Below are positions 1 through 9,217 of a DNA stretch of 64,000 nucleotides, in pieces. The DNA is taken from contig JAHJSQ010000025.1 in assembly GCA_018830325.1 (NCBI GenBank), positions 61,293 to 125,292 of the forward strand, read 5' to 3'. Position numbers and translations under genes: made by a program. The notes beneath the pieces are model-generated. The model ran no database searches, had not been told where the DNA came from, and saw only the letters and a list, made by a program, of their open reading frames with translations. Origin of the DNA: Gammaproteobacteria bacterium. Its GTDB lineage: Bacteria > Pseudomonadota > Gammaproteobacteria > Methylococcales > Methylomonadaceae. Positions within the stretch are counted from its first letter, which is position 1, and each line of letters opens with the position of its first letter.

Positions 1-169
1 GATGTTCGGCATGGCTTTCGTCGAGAATTTGTTTGACGTGGCGGCTGCATTTGCCGCATACACTGCCGACGCCTAAACACTGATTTAGGTGTTTGCGTGA
101 ACAGTGGCCGTTTTCAATAGCGGATTTGATTTGCTTATCGGTAACCGCCTTACAGACACAAACATACAT
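1..169 (-). CDS. bfd: Bacterioferritin-associated ferredoxin (partial, 3' end outside window)
   Basis: The minus strand reads from an ATG at 167-169 into a small Cys-rich protein beginning MYVCVCKAVTDKQIKSAIEN and running off the window edge. Four cysteines in the C-x-C ... C-x2-C arrangement (VCVC near the N-terminus, VCGKC near residue 40) are the [2Fe-2S] ligands of the Bfd/BFD-like family. Known role of the family: Bfd docks on bacterioferritin and passes electrons to the mineral core so that stored iron is released. A Fur-box-like site lies just upstream, matching the usual iron-starvation control of bfd. About 56 codons are visible, so only the extreme C-terminus is missing. The call is firm from the motif and length; the 3' neighbour (often bfr) cannot be seen. 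Confidence 0.88.
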   Translation of the reverse strand, partial: MYVCVCKAVTDKQIKSAIENGHCSRKHLNQCLGVGSVCGKCSRHVKQILDESHAEH

Positions 170-201
170 GAGTCATGCTCCAATAAATGTTGGTTATGTA
201 A

Positions 202-222
202 ATAATAACAATTCTCATTAGA
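202..222. promoter_or_regulatory. Fur-box-like operator upstream of bfd
   Basis: On the minus strand this AT-rich stretch reads TAATGAGAATTGTTATTATT, close to the classical Fur box with its GATAAT-type half-sites and GAGAAT core. It lies about 35 bases upstream of the bfd start codon, where a Fur repressor would cover the promoter. Binding is inferred from sequence similarity and the identity of the downstream gene. Confidence 0.55.
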
Positions 223-292
223 ATGTAAAGCAGTTTTTTATAATTTGAGCAATTGATCGCAAATAGAGGGATGAGGGGAAAGATGAAAGAGG

Positions 293-437
293 GTAACTAT
301 TTAGTCCCCCGGAAATTATCGTTCCCACGCTCTGCGTGGGAACGCCTGAGTACCGCTCCAGCGCTACGAGACGCTAGAGCGTCTCGGTCTTCATTCCCAC
401 GCCAGAGCGTGGGAACGATAGGGGGGTGAATAATTAC
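293..437. repeat. Family A palindromic element, copy 1, with 8-bp target duplication
   Basis: A 145-bp element with ends GTAACTATTTAGTCCCCC and, inverted, GTAATTATTCACCCCCC. It contains two internal hairpins built on GTTCCCACGCTCTGCGTGGGAAC and GAGACGCTAGAGCGTCTC. The octamer GAAAGAGG occurs directly on both sides (285-292 and 438-445), which marks a transposition-type insertion. No coding capacity is present, so it is a MITE-like passenger element. Further copies are at 12126, 41985 (degenerate), 42890 and 45227. Confidence 0.85.
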
Positions 438-471
438 GAAAGAGGAAAGGTGTACGGTGGCTTTTTGGTGT

Positions 472-3400
472 TTAGCGTAAATCTTGGTTCAAAAGGCTGG
501 CATTGCCGCCGATCGCTGCGGTATTGATTGTGACGGTTTGTTCGACTGCGAAGCGTTTTAGATAATCGGGTCCGCCGGCTTTCGGACCAGTTCCGGATAG
601 GCCCATTCCGCCGAAGGGTTGTACGCCTACCGTCGCGCCTATCATGTTGCGGTTGATATAAAGATTACCGACTTTGGCTTGCTGCTGAATCTTGCGTGCC
701 GTTGCGTTGATTCGGCTGTGAATGCCCAGCGTCAAGCCGTAGCCGGTAGCGTTGATGTCGTCGATTACTTGCTCTAGGGCATCGTTTGGATATCGGACGA
801 TATGTAGTATCGGGCCGAACACTTCTTCTGTCAGTTGCGCAAGCGAGTCGATTTCGATTAATGTGGGGGCAAAATAGGTCCCTTCAGGCAAGTCGGGCGG
901 TAACGGCGATTGATATATGACTTTGGCTTGTTGCCGCATGGCTTCAACATGAGCGTTTAATTTATCCAAGGCCTTATGGTCGATGACCGGGCCGATATCG
1001 CTGGCATAATGACCGGGGTCGCCGATCGTCAACTGCTGCATCGCGCCGGTCAGAAGTTCGATGATTTTATCGGCGGTTTCGTGGGGCAGGAATAATGCCC
1101 GCAAGGCCGAGCAGCGTTGGCCGGCGCTATTGAATGCGGATTGCACTGCATCCAATACCAATTGTTCCTTGTGCGCCGATGTGTCGGCGATCATCGCATT
1201 TTGACCGCCGGTTTCGGCGATCAATGGCGCGATAGCCTGGTGTTCGGCGAGTTGCCGATTGATCGAACGCGCCGTTTCGGTTGAACCGGTAAACGCGACG
1301 CCGGCAATACGCGGATCCCTAAGCAACAGGGGGCCGATTTCAGAACCGATGCCCGGTACGAAATTCAATACCGAGCCCGGAATGCCGGCTTGATGCAGAA
1401 TTTTGACGCAAGCTGCCGCGGTGAGCGAAGTCGCTTCGGCCGGTTTAGCCACGACCGTATTGCCGGCCGCTAGCGCTGCAGCGATTTGGCCGGTAAAAAT
1501 GGCAATTGGAAAATTCCACGGGCTGATGCATAAAAATACGCCGCGGCCGCAATAAGTCAAAAAATTATCTTCGCCGCACGGTCCGGGTAAAGCCATCGGG
1601 CGATCGAACAACTCAAGAGCGCGTGCGGCATAGTAGCGGCAAAAATCGACTGCTTCTCTGACGTCGGCCAAGGCGTCTTTGATTGTTCTGCCGCCTTCGC
1701 GGACGCATAAAGAGACCAGTTCGGTACGGTTATACTCGAACAAATCGGCAGCATTGTTAAGATAGCGCGCTCGTTTTTGCACGTTAGTCGAACGCCATGC
1801 ATCAAAAGCCTCAGATGCGGTGTCGAGAGCGTCGGCAACGGTATCGGAATTGCAAAATGCAACGCTACCGACTTTATGCGAATGATTGGCGGGATTTACG
1901 ATAACCCGTTCGAAACCGGCAGGGCTTATTCCGTTAATCAACGGGCCGGCATGATGAGAGATGCCGGATAGTTCGTCGAGGCGTTTTTGCAACGAGTACA
2001 ACTGTTCGGTATCGGCCAGATTGAAGCCTTCCGAATTGCGTCTTTCCTTACCGAATAGATCGACCGGCAGCGGTACGCCGGTTTTCTCGAAATCATTGAG
2101 TTCAAGCCAGAAAGTGACTGGATTTTGCACGATGCGTTCAATATCGATATCGGAGTTTTCGATTTGATTGACGAAAGAGGTATTCGCTCCGTTTTCCAGC
2201 AAACGCCTGACCAGATAAGGCAATAGTTCTTGATAATGGCCGATCGGAGCATAAACCCGGCACGGAATAGACCAATTCGGGCGCTTCGCCAAATTTTGGT
2301 AAAGCGCTTCGCCCATGCCGTGTAAACGCTGAAATTCGTAATCGGCTTGATTGCCGGCCATTTGTTTGATTGCGGCGACGGTATGGGCATTATGGGTCGC
2401 GAACTGCGGATAAAATGCATCGGGTTCTGCCAATAAGCGCGTTGCGCAAGCCAGATAAGAAATGTCGGTCGCCGATTTTCGCGTGAATACAGGATAAGCG
2501 GAGAGTCCTAATTCCTGAGCGCGTTTGATTTCTGTGTCCCAATACGCGCCTTTGACTAAACGGACTGGTATTTTTCGGCGTTCCGATTTCGCCAAGGCAG
2601 AAAGCCACCCGATGACATGCGGCGCCCGTTTTTGATAGGCTTGGACCGCAAGGCCCAATCCGGGCCAATCCTTCAGGCTCGGATGAGTGAAGACCGCCTC
2701 GAAAATCGTCAGTGACATGGCCAATCGCTCGCTTTCCTCGGCATCGACTGTAACCGTCAAGTCGCTTTGTCGCGCGCATTTAGCCAGGGCGAGCAGTTTT
2801 GCAGTCAACTCCGGGACTGCTCTTAGGTGTTGCAAGGGCTCATAGCGCGGACACAATGCCGACAGTTTGATCGAAATGCCCGGCTTATCGTACAACGAAG
2901 CGCTCATGGTGGCATGCGACAGTTGCCGAATGGCATCGAGATAGGCCGAAAAGTAACGCTCCGAGTCTGAGTCGGTGACCGCCGCTTCGCCGAGCATATC
3001 GAAGGAATAACGGTATTCCGGATGCATTTGGCTGGCATGTAGCGCATCGGAAATCGTTTCGGCCATCACGAATTGCGCCCCCAAAAAATGCATCGCTTTT
3101 TGTAATGCCTTTCGAATGACGGGTACACCCAGTCGGCCAAGCAATTGATCGAATACTTGTTTTCCGTCCGGCTTGAAATGTCGTTCGAATAATCCTGTCA
3201 ATAATAAAGCGCCGGTCGATAAATTTACCAGCATCGAGTCGCTTTGGTTGAGATGTTCTTGCCAATGGGCCGAAGTCAATTTATCGGCGAGAAAACGATC
3301 TTGGGTTGCGGCATCCGGAATGCGCAGCAAGGCTTCGGCAATGCTCATCAATATCAGGCCTTCAGCGCTATCGAGTCGGTATTCATGCAAAAAAGCATCG

Positions 3401-3582
3401 ACAATGGATTGCTTGTCTTTATCGGCCCGGATCTGTTCAACCAGTAAACGAGCCAACGCTTCGACATCAGCGGGATTATAATCGGTCAAGCCAACCATTA
3501 ATTCGATTACGCTAGCCGTTTCATCGTTCAAATAGGCTTGATCGATAGCTTTGCGCAAGGCAGATAAAGAAAGATTAACCAT
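472..3582 (-). CDS. putA: Bifunctional proline dehydrogenase / L-glutamate gamma-semialdehyde dehydrogenase PutA
   Basis: Oxidises proline to pyrroline-5-carboxylate (FAD-dependent PRODH) and then to glutamate (NAD-dependent P5C dehydrogenase). The 1036-residue protein shows an N-terminal helical arm, a PRODH barrel with the KGAYWD motif near residue 345, and an aldehyde dehydrogenase domain with SPWNFPIA, AETGGQNA and the catalytic Cys in SAGQRCSALR near residue 824, followed by EVFGPI. At about 1040 residues it is the short type. It lacks the ribbon-helix-helix DNA-binding domain of E. coli PutA (about 1320 residues), so it should not repress its own promoter. It is monocistronic and divergent from the lipoprotein hydrolase across about 130 bases. 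No start competitor was noticed; the RBS is weak. Confidence 0.96.
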   Translation of the reverse strand: MVNLSLSALRKAIDQAYLNDETASVIELMVGLTDYNPADVEALARLLVEQIRADKDKQSIVDAFLHEYRLDSAEGLILMSIAEALLRIPDAATQDRFLADKLTSAHWQEHLNQSDSMLVNLSTGALLLTGLFERHFKPDGKQVFDQLLGRLGVPVIRKALQKAMHFLGAQFVMAETISDALHASQMHPEYRYSFDMLGEAAVTDSDSERYFSAYLDAIRQLSHATMSASLYDKPGISIKLSALCPRYEPLQHLRAVPELTAKLLALAKCARQSDLTVTVDAEESERLAMSLTIFEAVFTHPSLKDWPGLGLAVQAYQKRAPHVIGWLSALAKSERRKIPVRLVKGAYWDTEIKRAQELGLSAYPVFTRKSATDISYLACATRLLAEPDAFYPQFATHNAHTVAAIKQMAGNQADYEFQRLHGMGEALYQNLAKRPNWSIPCRVYAPIGHYQELLPYLVRRLLENGANTSFVNQIENSDIDIERIVQNPVTFWLELNDFEKTGVPLPVDLFGKERRNSEGFNLADTEQLYSLQKRLDELSGISHHAGPLINGISPAGFERVIVNPANHSHKVGSVAFCNSDTVADALDTASEAFDAWRSTNVQKRARYLNNAADLFEYNRTELVSLCVREGGRTIKDALADVREAVDFCRYYAARALELFDRPMALPGPCGEDNFLTYCGRGVFLCISPWNFPIAIFTGQIAAALAAGNTVVAKPAEATSLTAAACVKILHQAGIPGSVLNFVPGIGSEIGPLLLRDPRIAGVAFTGSTETARSINRQLAEHQAIAPLIAETGGQNAMIADTSAHKEQLVLDAVQSAFNSAGQRCSALRALFLPHETADKIIELLTGAMQQLTIGDPGHYASDIGPVIDHKALDKLNAHVEAMRQQAKVIYQSPLPPDLPEGTYFAPTLIEIDSLAQLTEEVFGPILHIVRYPNDALEQVIDDINATGYGLTLGIHSRINATARKIQQQAKVGNLYINRNMIGATVGVQPFGGMGLSGTGPKAGGPDYLKRFAVEQTVTINTAAIGGNASLLNQDLR

Positions 3583-3712
3583 AGAAAGTTTACGTTATTA
3601 TGTGAACGAATTAACTATTTTAAGGAAAAGATCTGCCGATACCATATTAAGTTGAATCCTTGGTATTTTTTATACTCCAAAAAATGTTTGTCCACAAATA
3701 ACTGTCGTATTG

Positions 3713-4708
3713 ATGATTAGATTTTCGAGAATTTTGTTTGTTGTGCTTTTAAGTTGGCTCGTCGGGTGCGCGCCGGCCGTTTATAAGCCAGGTCAACCTG
3801 TCATAGAAGCGCTATTGCTGGAAGATCGCTATATCACACCGGACGGTTCCTGGTTGCCGGTTAGAAAGTGGCTCCCGGAGCCGGGCCAAACAAAGGCTGT
3901 ATTGATCGCTTTACACGGTTTCAACGATTACAGCCGGTTTTTCGAGGAGCCTGGGGCATTTCTGAAAGAAAAAGGAATCGCCAGTTATGCCTACGATCAA
4001 CGCGGTTTCGGTCAAAGCCCGCGTCGGGGTTTGTGGAGCGGTATCGATGCGTATACCGAGGATCTGGATTTATTTGTCAGACTCATAAAAAGCAAGCATC
4101 CTGGGTTGCCGGTTTATCTTTTGGGCGAAAGCATGGGCGGAGCCGTCATCATCGCGGCTATGTCCCGCGAGGAGGCGACGCCGGTCAGTGGTTTAATTTT
4201 ATCGGCGCCTGCCGTTTGGTCCCGCGAAACGATGCCGTGGTATCAACGCAGTTTGTTGTGGCTTATGTCTCATACGATGCCCTGGATGACATTGACCGGG
4301 CGGGGCTTAAAAATACAAGCCTCGGATAATATTGAAATGCTTCGAGAGTTGGGCAGTGATCCGTTGGTGATCAAGGAAACTCGCGTCGAAACGATTCATG
4401 GCCTAACCGATTTAATGGATTCTGCATCCAATAATGCTCAGAATATTCATGTCGATACTTTGATGCTGTATGGTGAAAAGGACGAAGTCATACCAAAGCA
4501 GCCGACGCTACGTTTTTTGCGGGATTTTCTCGACACCGAAGGAGCCGATAGAACCGTTGCTTTCTACGAGAACGGCTATCACATGCTGTTGCGCGATTTA
4601 CAGGCGAAAGTGATTTGGCGGGATATCGCTGCATGGGTCAAAGCATCGCACAAGCCTTTGCCATCAGGAGCCGATCAGCGCGATTGGCGAATGTTGGCGA
4701 AAAGATAA
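3713..4708 (+). CDS. Lipoprotein alpha/beta hydrolase, monoacylglycerol-lipase-like (Hydrolase_4)
   Basis: A 331-residue serine hydrolase with a lipoprotein signal peptide: a hydrophobic N-terminus ending in the lipobox LVGC (Cys19), so it is probably anchored in the outer or inner membrane facing the periplasm. The catalytic triad is visible: nucleophile Ser in GESMGG, Asp in LYGEKDEVIP and His in ENGYHMLLRD. The DQRGFGQSPRRG and HGFNDYSRFF segments match the lysophospholipase/monoglyceride lipase branch, which cleaves glycerol or lysophospholipid esters. The substrate is inferred only from this branch. A TTG lies directly before the chosen ATG, but the ATG at 3713 gives the better signal peptide. 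It is followed by two repeat units and stands alone. Confidence 0.85.
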   Translation: MIRFSRILFVVLLSWLVGCAPAVYKPGQPVIEALLLEDRYITPDGSWLPVRKWLPEPGQTKAVLIALHGFNDYSRFFEEPGAFLKEKGIASYAYDQRGFGQSPRRGLWSGIDAYTEDLDLFVRLIKSKHPGLPVYLLGESMGGAVIIAAMSREEATPVSGLILSAPAVWSRETMPWYQRSLLWLMSHTMPWMTLTGRGLKIQASDNIEMLRELGSDPLVIKETRVETIHGLTDLMDSASNNAQNIHVDTLMLYGEKDEVIPKQPTLRFLRDFLDTEGADRTVAFYENGYHMLLRDLQAKVIWRDIAAWVKASHKPLPSGADQRDWRMLAKR

Positions 4709-4749
4709 ACTTAGAAAAAGTATTTTGCCTACGCAAATTATTTTTGCTC

Positions 4750-5190
4750 TCCTAATGCTCATGAAGGACTGGCAGTAGCCCTGCAAATGAAAGTTCGAGG
4801 GGTGGGTGAGAGTGCGGTCATTCGCCCGACAGGACGCCGTGAATAAGTCCGTGTAGGCTCGACGGCGGCTGTCCCTGCCGCCGACGCCTGTCGGTCGAGC
4901 AACCACACCCGCTTCGGTTCGCATACTTTCACAGTAACGTTCATGAATGCCCGGCCATCGCCCCGGCAAATGAAAGTTCTCTGGTGGCGGAGGGTGCGGT
5001 CACTCGCCCGACAGGACGCCGTAAATACGTCCATGTAGGCTCGACGGCGGCTCCCTGCCGCCGACGCCTGTCGATCGAGCAACCGCACCCTCTTCGGAGC
5101 CCGCATTTGCTCTGCCGAACTTCGTTTATCGAAAAACTAGATAAAGAGTCCGAATCTACAAACTTTCACAGTCAAAGGCTATTCAAAATT
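4750..5190. repeat. Two tandem copies of repeat family B filling the 4709-5273 intergenic gap
   Basis: Two divergent units of about 190-240 bp, starting near 4750 and 4944, share TCACTCGCCCGACAGGACGC, a long GC-rich palindrome around GCTCGACGGCGG...CCGCCGACGCCTGTC, the phrase GAGCAACCRCACCC, and end near ACTTTCACAG. They hold no credible gene: the open frames here exist in repeat sequence only. Other copies are at 16080-16400, 57552-57740 and a truncated one at 63636-63688. The strong inverted symmetry means that transcripts crossing the units would fold. Confidence 0.8.
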
Positions 5191-5273
5191 TTAGAAATTT
5201 TAGGGCAAGCCGTTGTAGGACTTCATGAACTTCATGTTTAAACAGCCGAACTTAGGTTCCTGCGAACATAGAA

Positions 5274-6596
5274 CTATCGAACCGGCGTCAATTCCTGAGT
5301 CTTTTTGATGAAAACAAAACTATCGTAACGCCGCGCAATGCGTGATCCGACATACTGGCCGTAGTCCCGTCTTGGATCATAAATTACCCCGATCGCTCGG
5401 TTTCCAATCAGTTGATCGAGCGGTTCGTGGCGCCGTTCTTCGTCACCGAACATCAAATAAAACGCTTCCGGTTCGAGCCTTGCTAAGACTTCCTCGATGC
5501 TGCCTGGCTGGGCTTTGGGTATGGTCATGATCGACATCGGCGCGCCCCAATAAGCCCCGGCGTTTACCTTGCCTTGATCTGTTCCGAAACCGACGATATA
5601 TACCAGGTCCGCGCCTAGCGATTGCCGGCTCAACTGACCGATATTCAAGGTTTCTCGCAGAATCATCGTGGATTTACTGGCATCGCCGACATGCGTGTTG
5701 TGCGCCCAAATAATACCTTTTGCATCGGAGCCATGACGTTCGAGTAAGCCTTCAACCGATACCCACATGTGTTTTGCGCGGCTGTTCCAGGCATCGGGGC
5801 CTTCTCGGATCGCCAAGCGGAAAAAATCCTCGGCATTCTTAATGACCAAGGCTTTTTGCCTGGCTCGAAAGCGGATTTTAGAATCGTTATCAGCGGCTTT
5901 AGGCTTTAGGTCTTGAATGATTTTAAGGACTTCGGCCAACTCCTTTTCACATGAAAAACCGCCTTGCGCCGTAGCTTTCGCATACATCCATTCATCACGG
6001 TCGTACTCCTTGAAACAGTTCAGCCGGCGTTCGATTTCGGGAAGCGTCTCGGGAAAATACGCTCCGGTTAGCGCTAGTAGGTCGTCGATCGCTTCCCATT
6101 GCCCGTAGACATCCATGCCAAACAAGCCGATTTTATCCGCTTCTGGACGGGTTTTGTTGAATTCGCGAAGCCATTCGGCTAAGCCCTCAATGTCCCGGTT
6201 CGCCCACATCCATTGCGGCCAGCGGGCGAAGGTTTTGAGCACATCGACAGCCGTCGTGCCTGGCTTGGTACGGCCTTTGACATAGTCGTTGAGGCGATAG
6301 AGCGAAGGCCAATCGCCTTCAACGGCAATGAATGAAAAGCCTTTTTCGGTAATTAAGCGCTTGGAAATTTCGCTACGCCAATGGTAGAACTCATGCGTAC
6401 CGTGCGTCGATTCGCCGAGTAAGACCAATTTTTTGTCGCCGGCCGTTTCGATTAAACGGTCGAGGTCCGAATTTTGTCTGAGAACAAGGGCTTTCGGCGC
6501 TAAATAAGCCGACAAAGAGTCGGAATCGGCATGCGCAAACATTACGCCGAACAATAAAAAGACTGAAAAAAACAAAAATTGAGTGATGATTTTCAT
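5274..6596 (-). CDS. Exported erythromycin-esterase-family protein
   Basis: A 440-residue protein with a cleavable-looking signal peptide (MKIITQFLFFSVFLLFGVMFAHA) and the erythromycin esterase family signature LLGESTHGTHEFY, carrying the conserved Glu and His of the active site, plus AVEGDWPS and IIWAHNTHVGD further on. Members hydrolyse the macrolide lactone in resistance strains, but many chromosomal members have unknown substrates, so no resistance function should be assumed. The frame stays open upstream, yet the ATG at 6594-6596 is preferred: it starts the signal peptide and lies right after the upstream membrane-protein gene (stop at 6598), implying co-transcription. Family call firm, substrate unknown. 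Confidence 0.85.
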   Translation of the reverse strand: MKIITQFLFFSVFLLFGVMFAHADSDSLSAYLAPKALVLRQNSDLDRLIETAGDKKLVLLGESTHGTHEFYHWRSEISKRLITEKGFSFIAVEGDWPSLYRLNDYVKGRTKPGTTAVDVLKTFARWPQWMWANRDIEGLAEWLREFNKTRPEADKIGLFGMDVYGQWEAIDDLLALTGAYFPETLPEIERRLNCFKEYDRDEWMYAKATAQGGFSCEKELAEVLKIIQDLKPKAADNDSKIRFRARQKALVIKNAEDFFRLAIREGPDAWNSRAKHMWVSVEGLLERHGSDAKGIIWAHNTHVGDASKSTMILRETLNIGQLSRQSLGADLVYIVGFGTDQGKVNAGAYWGAPMSIMTIPKAQPGSIEEVLARLEPEAFYLMFGDEERRHEPLDQLIGNRAIGVIYDPRRDYGQYVGSRIARRYDSFVFIKKTQELTPVR

Positions 6597-6597
6597 A

Positions 6598-7173
6598 TCA
6601 TGTAAGAGATTTGAGATACCGAATGAAAGCAAGCCGGGATCGGTTTATCGATAAGAATAACGATGATTTCTTAACGGTTTGAACCCAATTTTTCGGTAAT
6701 AGTTTCTCAAGTTTTTGTTTCAAATTGACGATTTGGCCAACGATACTTTGATGTATTGCGCTGGTCTTGATCGTATCGATGATCCATATCAAAAAATCAT
6801 AGGATACTTTGAACCACGCAAATGTTAGGAGCTTGGTCTTGGCAATGCGAAAAAGCCAGAAAGTAAATGCAGCGACCGGAATTTTACCGATATAAAGAGT
6901 AATGCCAAAAGCTAGACTGCCTTTGGCAAGCAAGCCGATTGCGATAAAGCCGAGCAGCTCGACCTGAATGAATAAAAACAGAAAAACGCACAGCAGCGCG
7001 TAGCGGTTCAAGTCGACAACCGAGGATTCTATTCGTTGCAAAACCTTCAGGCTATGGACAAACCTAAAAACCGGAATAGCAATCGTATCCCAGATCAGCT
7101 CTTCCAGCAGAATATAAATAAAAACCCAAAAGCCTAAGAATAAATTGCTGATTTTCTTTATAAATTTTGCCAT
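6598..7173 (-). CDS. Hypothetical multi-pass membrane protein
   Basis: A 191-residue protein from the ATG at 7171-7173 (a TTG lies 18 bases upstream in frame). It has about three hydrophobic segments: residues near 10-35 (LFLGFWVFIYILL), near 60-85 (YALLCVFLFLFIQVELLGFIAIGLL) and near 95-110. The C-terminal half is basic and amphipathic, with aromatic residues and KKSSLFLSINRSR near the end. I do not recognise a named family, although similar small basic membrane proteins occur beside metabolic genes in gammaproteobacteria. It is immediately upstream of the erythromycin-esterase-family gene, with essentially no gap, so the two are probably one transcript. Confidence 0.6.
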   Translation of the reverse strand: MAKFIKKISNLFLGFWVFIYILLEELIWDTIAIPVFRFVHSLKVLQRIESSVVDLNRYALLCVFLFLFIQVELLGFIAIGLLAKGSLAFGITLYIGKIPVAAFTFWLFRIAKTKLLTFAWFKVSYDFLIWIIDTIKTSAIHQSIVGQIVNLKQKLEKLLPKNWVQTVKKSSLFLSINRSRLAFIRYLKSLT

Positions 7174-7294
7174 AGAAAAGCCCGGGTGCAAAAGTAATCA
7201 AGCGTTGGGTGAAAAAGATTAGAAAAGCGTATGTTTTTTAAGGCTATGTTTGCGTTAATAATTGAAATTAATACTATGCGAATGCCGAAAAGAC

Positions 7295-7384
7295 TGTAGG
7301 GTACGCTGTGCGTACCTCAGGAGACCACCCGTAGCTTAACGTGCTCCGTTGTGCCGACATTAGGTACGCGCAGCGTACCCTACA
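7295..7384. repeat. Inverted-repeat element F, copy 1
   Basis: A 90-bp element with ends TGTAGGGTACGCTGTGCGTACC and the near-perfect inverse, giving arms of about 21 bp around a short centre. A second element with the same ends is at 50817-50901. It occupies most of the space between the membrane-protein gene and the small Cys-rich gene. It may act as a transcript hairpin between convergent or tandem genes, but shows no T-tract typical of an intrinsic terminator. Confidence 0.7.
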
Positions 7385-7449
7385 ATTCGCTTTGAGTTTT
7401 TAAGTGTTTCCGGTAGCGGTGACAACTATTACCGCATACATAGCATTTA

Positions 7450-7719
7450 TTAAACAGTGCAAGCCGAGACGATTTCGCCTTTGTTGTTCAACATCAGTTT
7501 TAAACGGCCATAGCAAGACTTTTGGTCGCATTGGCATCCTGAACCTTCCATGATGCTTTCAAGGAATGTGACATAAATCAACCATTCGCCGGGTTGCCGG
7601 TCCAAAACCTCATATTGTATCGATTCGTTGATAATCCACCCGTTTTGGCTGCAAAAATCAGTCAATACATGGGTGGCTTCCAAAAACTTTTTTATCGGGT
7701 CGTCTTTTGTTTCAAGCAT
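7450..7719 (-). CDS. Small hypothetical protein with a CxCxxxxC motif
   Basis: An 89-residue protein from the ATG at 7717-7719, preceded by GGGAG about ten bases upstream. An in-frame GTG four codons earlier is less likely because it overlaps that RBS. The sequence is soluble and acidic, with a compact Cys cluster GSGCQCDQKSCYG followed by a beta-rich end and a last Cys near the C-terminus. The cluster could bind a metal or form disulfides. No family was recognised. It is isolated between a repeat and 190 featureless bases, on the same strand as its neighbours. Confidence 0.5.
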   Translation of the reverse strand: MLETKDDPIKKFLEATHVLTDFCSQNGWIINESIQYEVLDRQPGEWLIYVTFLESIMEGSGCQCDQKSCYGRLKLMLNNKGEIVSACTV

Positions 7720-7930
7720 CGCCGTTAGCACTCCCAGTTATTTGTTGTCGATTAAGATAAACAACCGGAACGGCTAAAGCAACCGACTAAGCGGAATAAA
7801 GTCGAATCAGGTTTCAAGCATTGTTGAAATCTATCTGGAAGGAGAAACGGACAGTTTCCATAAGGTGCGGTATGTGTTGTGTTTGGCGAACGCCTCACTG
7901 TCTCAATACCTTAATGCTGAATTATATTTC

Positions 7931-9217
7931 CTAAACCAGTGTCGCAACTAAATGATTGTGATCGGTTGCCATTAGCTTGGCATCGATAATTCGGTTTTCA
8001 ATCGCTTTGGGTTCGTCGACCTCACAGCCGACTCGAAGATAATTCGGCGTATAACCGAAAATTCGATGTTTACCGTTGTCGAGGGGCTCGGTTTGGCTTT
8101 CCCAGAGTATCGGTATAATTTGTCCGAGATTTTCTATTTGGAATTGCCGTTTCATCATGTCGGCGAGTGAATGTAATTTTCGGCTGCGTTGTTTCTTGAT
8201 CGTTTCCGATATTTGATTCGGTAATGTAGCGGCTTTCGTGCCTTCGCGGCGCGAATAGGCGAAAATATGAATATGACCGAAACCGGTGTTTTCGATGAAA
8301 TCGAAGCTTTCTTGCCATTCTTGTTCAGTTTCGCCTGGGAAACCGACGATGATGTCGGTCGTGATGTTGAAGTGCGGAATCGCAGTTCTCAAGCCGGTCA
8401 CGATTTCACTGAACTCTTCGGTTTTGCAGCGTCTGGCCATGCGTCGCAGCACCGAATCCGAACCGCTTTGCAGCGGGAGATGCAGATGCGGCATCAAGCG
8501 CGGATTATCGAAAAGATTGACAAAATCGTTCGGCAATTCCCAAGGCTCCAGAGAACCCAGCCTGAGTCTCGGAATATCGGTATCGCTAAGAATTGCTTTG
8601 ATCAGGTCGGACAGACTTCGATCGGTGTCGGATCCGTAACCGCCGAGATGCACGCCGGTGATGACGGCTTCATTGATGCCTTGGCTGTGTAGCGCATTGA
8701 TTTCGTCGACGATTTCTCGTATCGGTCGGCTTTTTTCCTCGCCGCGAGCGACCGTTACGATACAGAACGTGCAGCGATAACGGCAGCCGTCTTGTACTTT
8801 GATAAACGCACGTTGTCGGCCTCGGCTGAATAATGAGACTTCGCCGGGTTCGGTCGACATGGCCGGCATGCTGTCCATGTTCAGTTCGGTCAGGGTTTTG
8901 GCGACCAAACTATCTTTGTCTTGATTGCCCACGACGAGATCGACGCCCATCAATTGTTCGGCTTCTTCGCGGTTGAGTGTGGCGTAACAGCCGCTTACGA
9001 CCAGTTTCGCTGCCGGATTGGTTCTATGTATACGCCGTATCAGTTGGCGCGATTTACGTGCCGCATCTTGCGTAACCGCGCATGAATTAATCACGATCAG
9101 ATTCGCGTTCTCGGCTTGGCGAGTGATTTGATGGCCTTTTTGTTGAAAGGCCTGAGCCCACGTTTCGAGCTCGGCTTCATTGAGACGGCAGCCCAATGTT
9201 TTAAGATGTACGTACAT
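7931..9217 (-). CDS. mtaB: tRNA t6A37 methylthiotransferase MtaB (radical SAM)
   Basis: Converts N6-threonylcarbamoyladenosine at position 37 of ANN-decoding tRNAs to its 2-methylthio form. The 428-residue protein has the N-terminal UPF0004 domain with three cluster Cys (in LGCRLN, NSCAV and SGCYA), the radical SAM triad in CRYRCTFC, and a C-terminal TRAM-like RNA-binding segment. LKTLGCRLNEAE is typical of MtaB rather than MiaB or RimO. The frame stays open for another 97 codons upstream, but that part overlaps the SpmA/SpmB-like gene in another frame and lacks family similarity. The ATG at 9215-9217 forms a TAATG junction with the upstream stop, indicating translational coupling. Confidence 0.93.
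   Translation of the reverse strand: MYVHLKTLGCRLNEAELETWAQAFQQKGHQITRQAENANLIVINSCAVTQDAARKSRQLIRRIHRTNPAAKLVVSGCYATLNREEAEQLMGVDLVVGNQDKDSLVAKTLTELNMDSMPAMSTEPGEVSLFSRGRQRAFIKVQDGCRYRCTFCIVTVARGEEKSRPIREIVDEINALHSQGINEAVITGVHLGGYGSDTDRSLSDLIKAILSDTDIPRLRLGSLEPWELPNDFVNLFDNPRLMPHLHLPLQSGSDSVLRRMARRCKTEEFSEIVTGLRTAIPHFNITTDIIVGFPGETEQEWQESFDFIENTGFGHIHIFAYSRREGTKAATLPNQISETIKKQRSRKLHSLADMMKRQFQIENLGQIIPILWESQTEPLDNGKHRIFGYTPNYLRVGCEVDEPKAIENRIIDAKLMATDHNHLVATLV

Noticed and set aside
285..445. CRISPR-like reading of the GTTCCCACGC palindromes
   Set aside because: Copies are dispersed, not in a regular array with spacers; they are whole elements with target duplications.
4664..5241. Several open frames of 85-115 codons
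   Set aside because: They consist of repeat family B on both strands; the same text recurs at 57.6 kb with different frame lengths.
5274..6596. Calling the erythromycin-esterase-family gene a macrolide resistance gene
   Set aside because: Only the broad family signature is visible; most chromosomal exported members are not known to act on macrolides.
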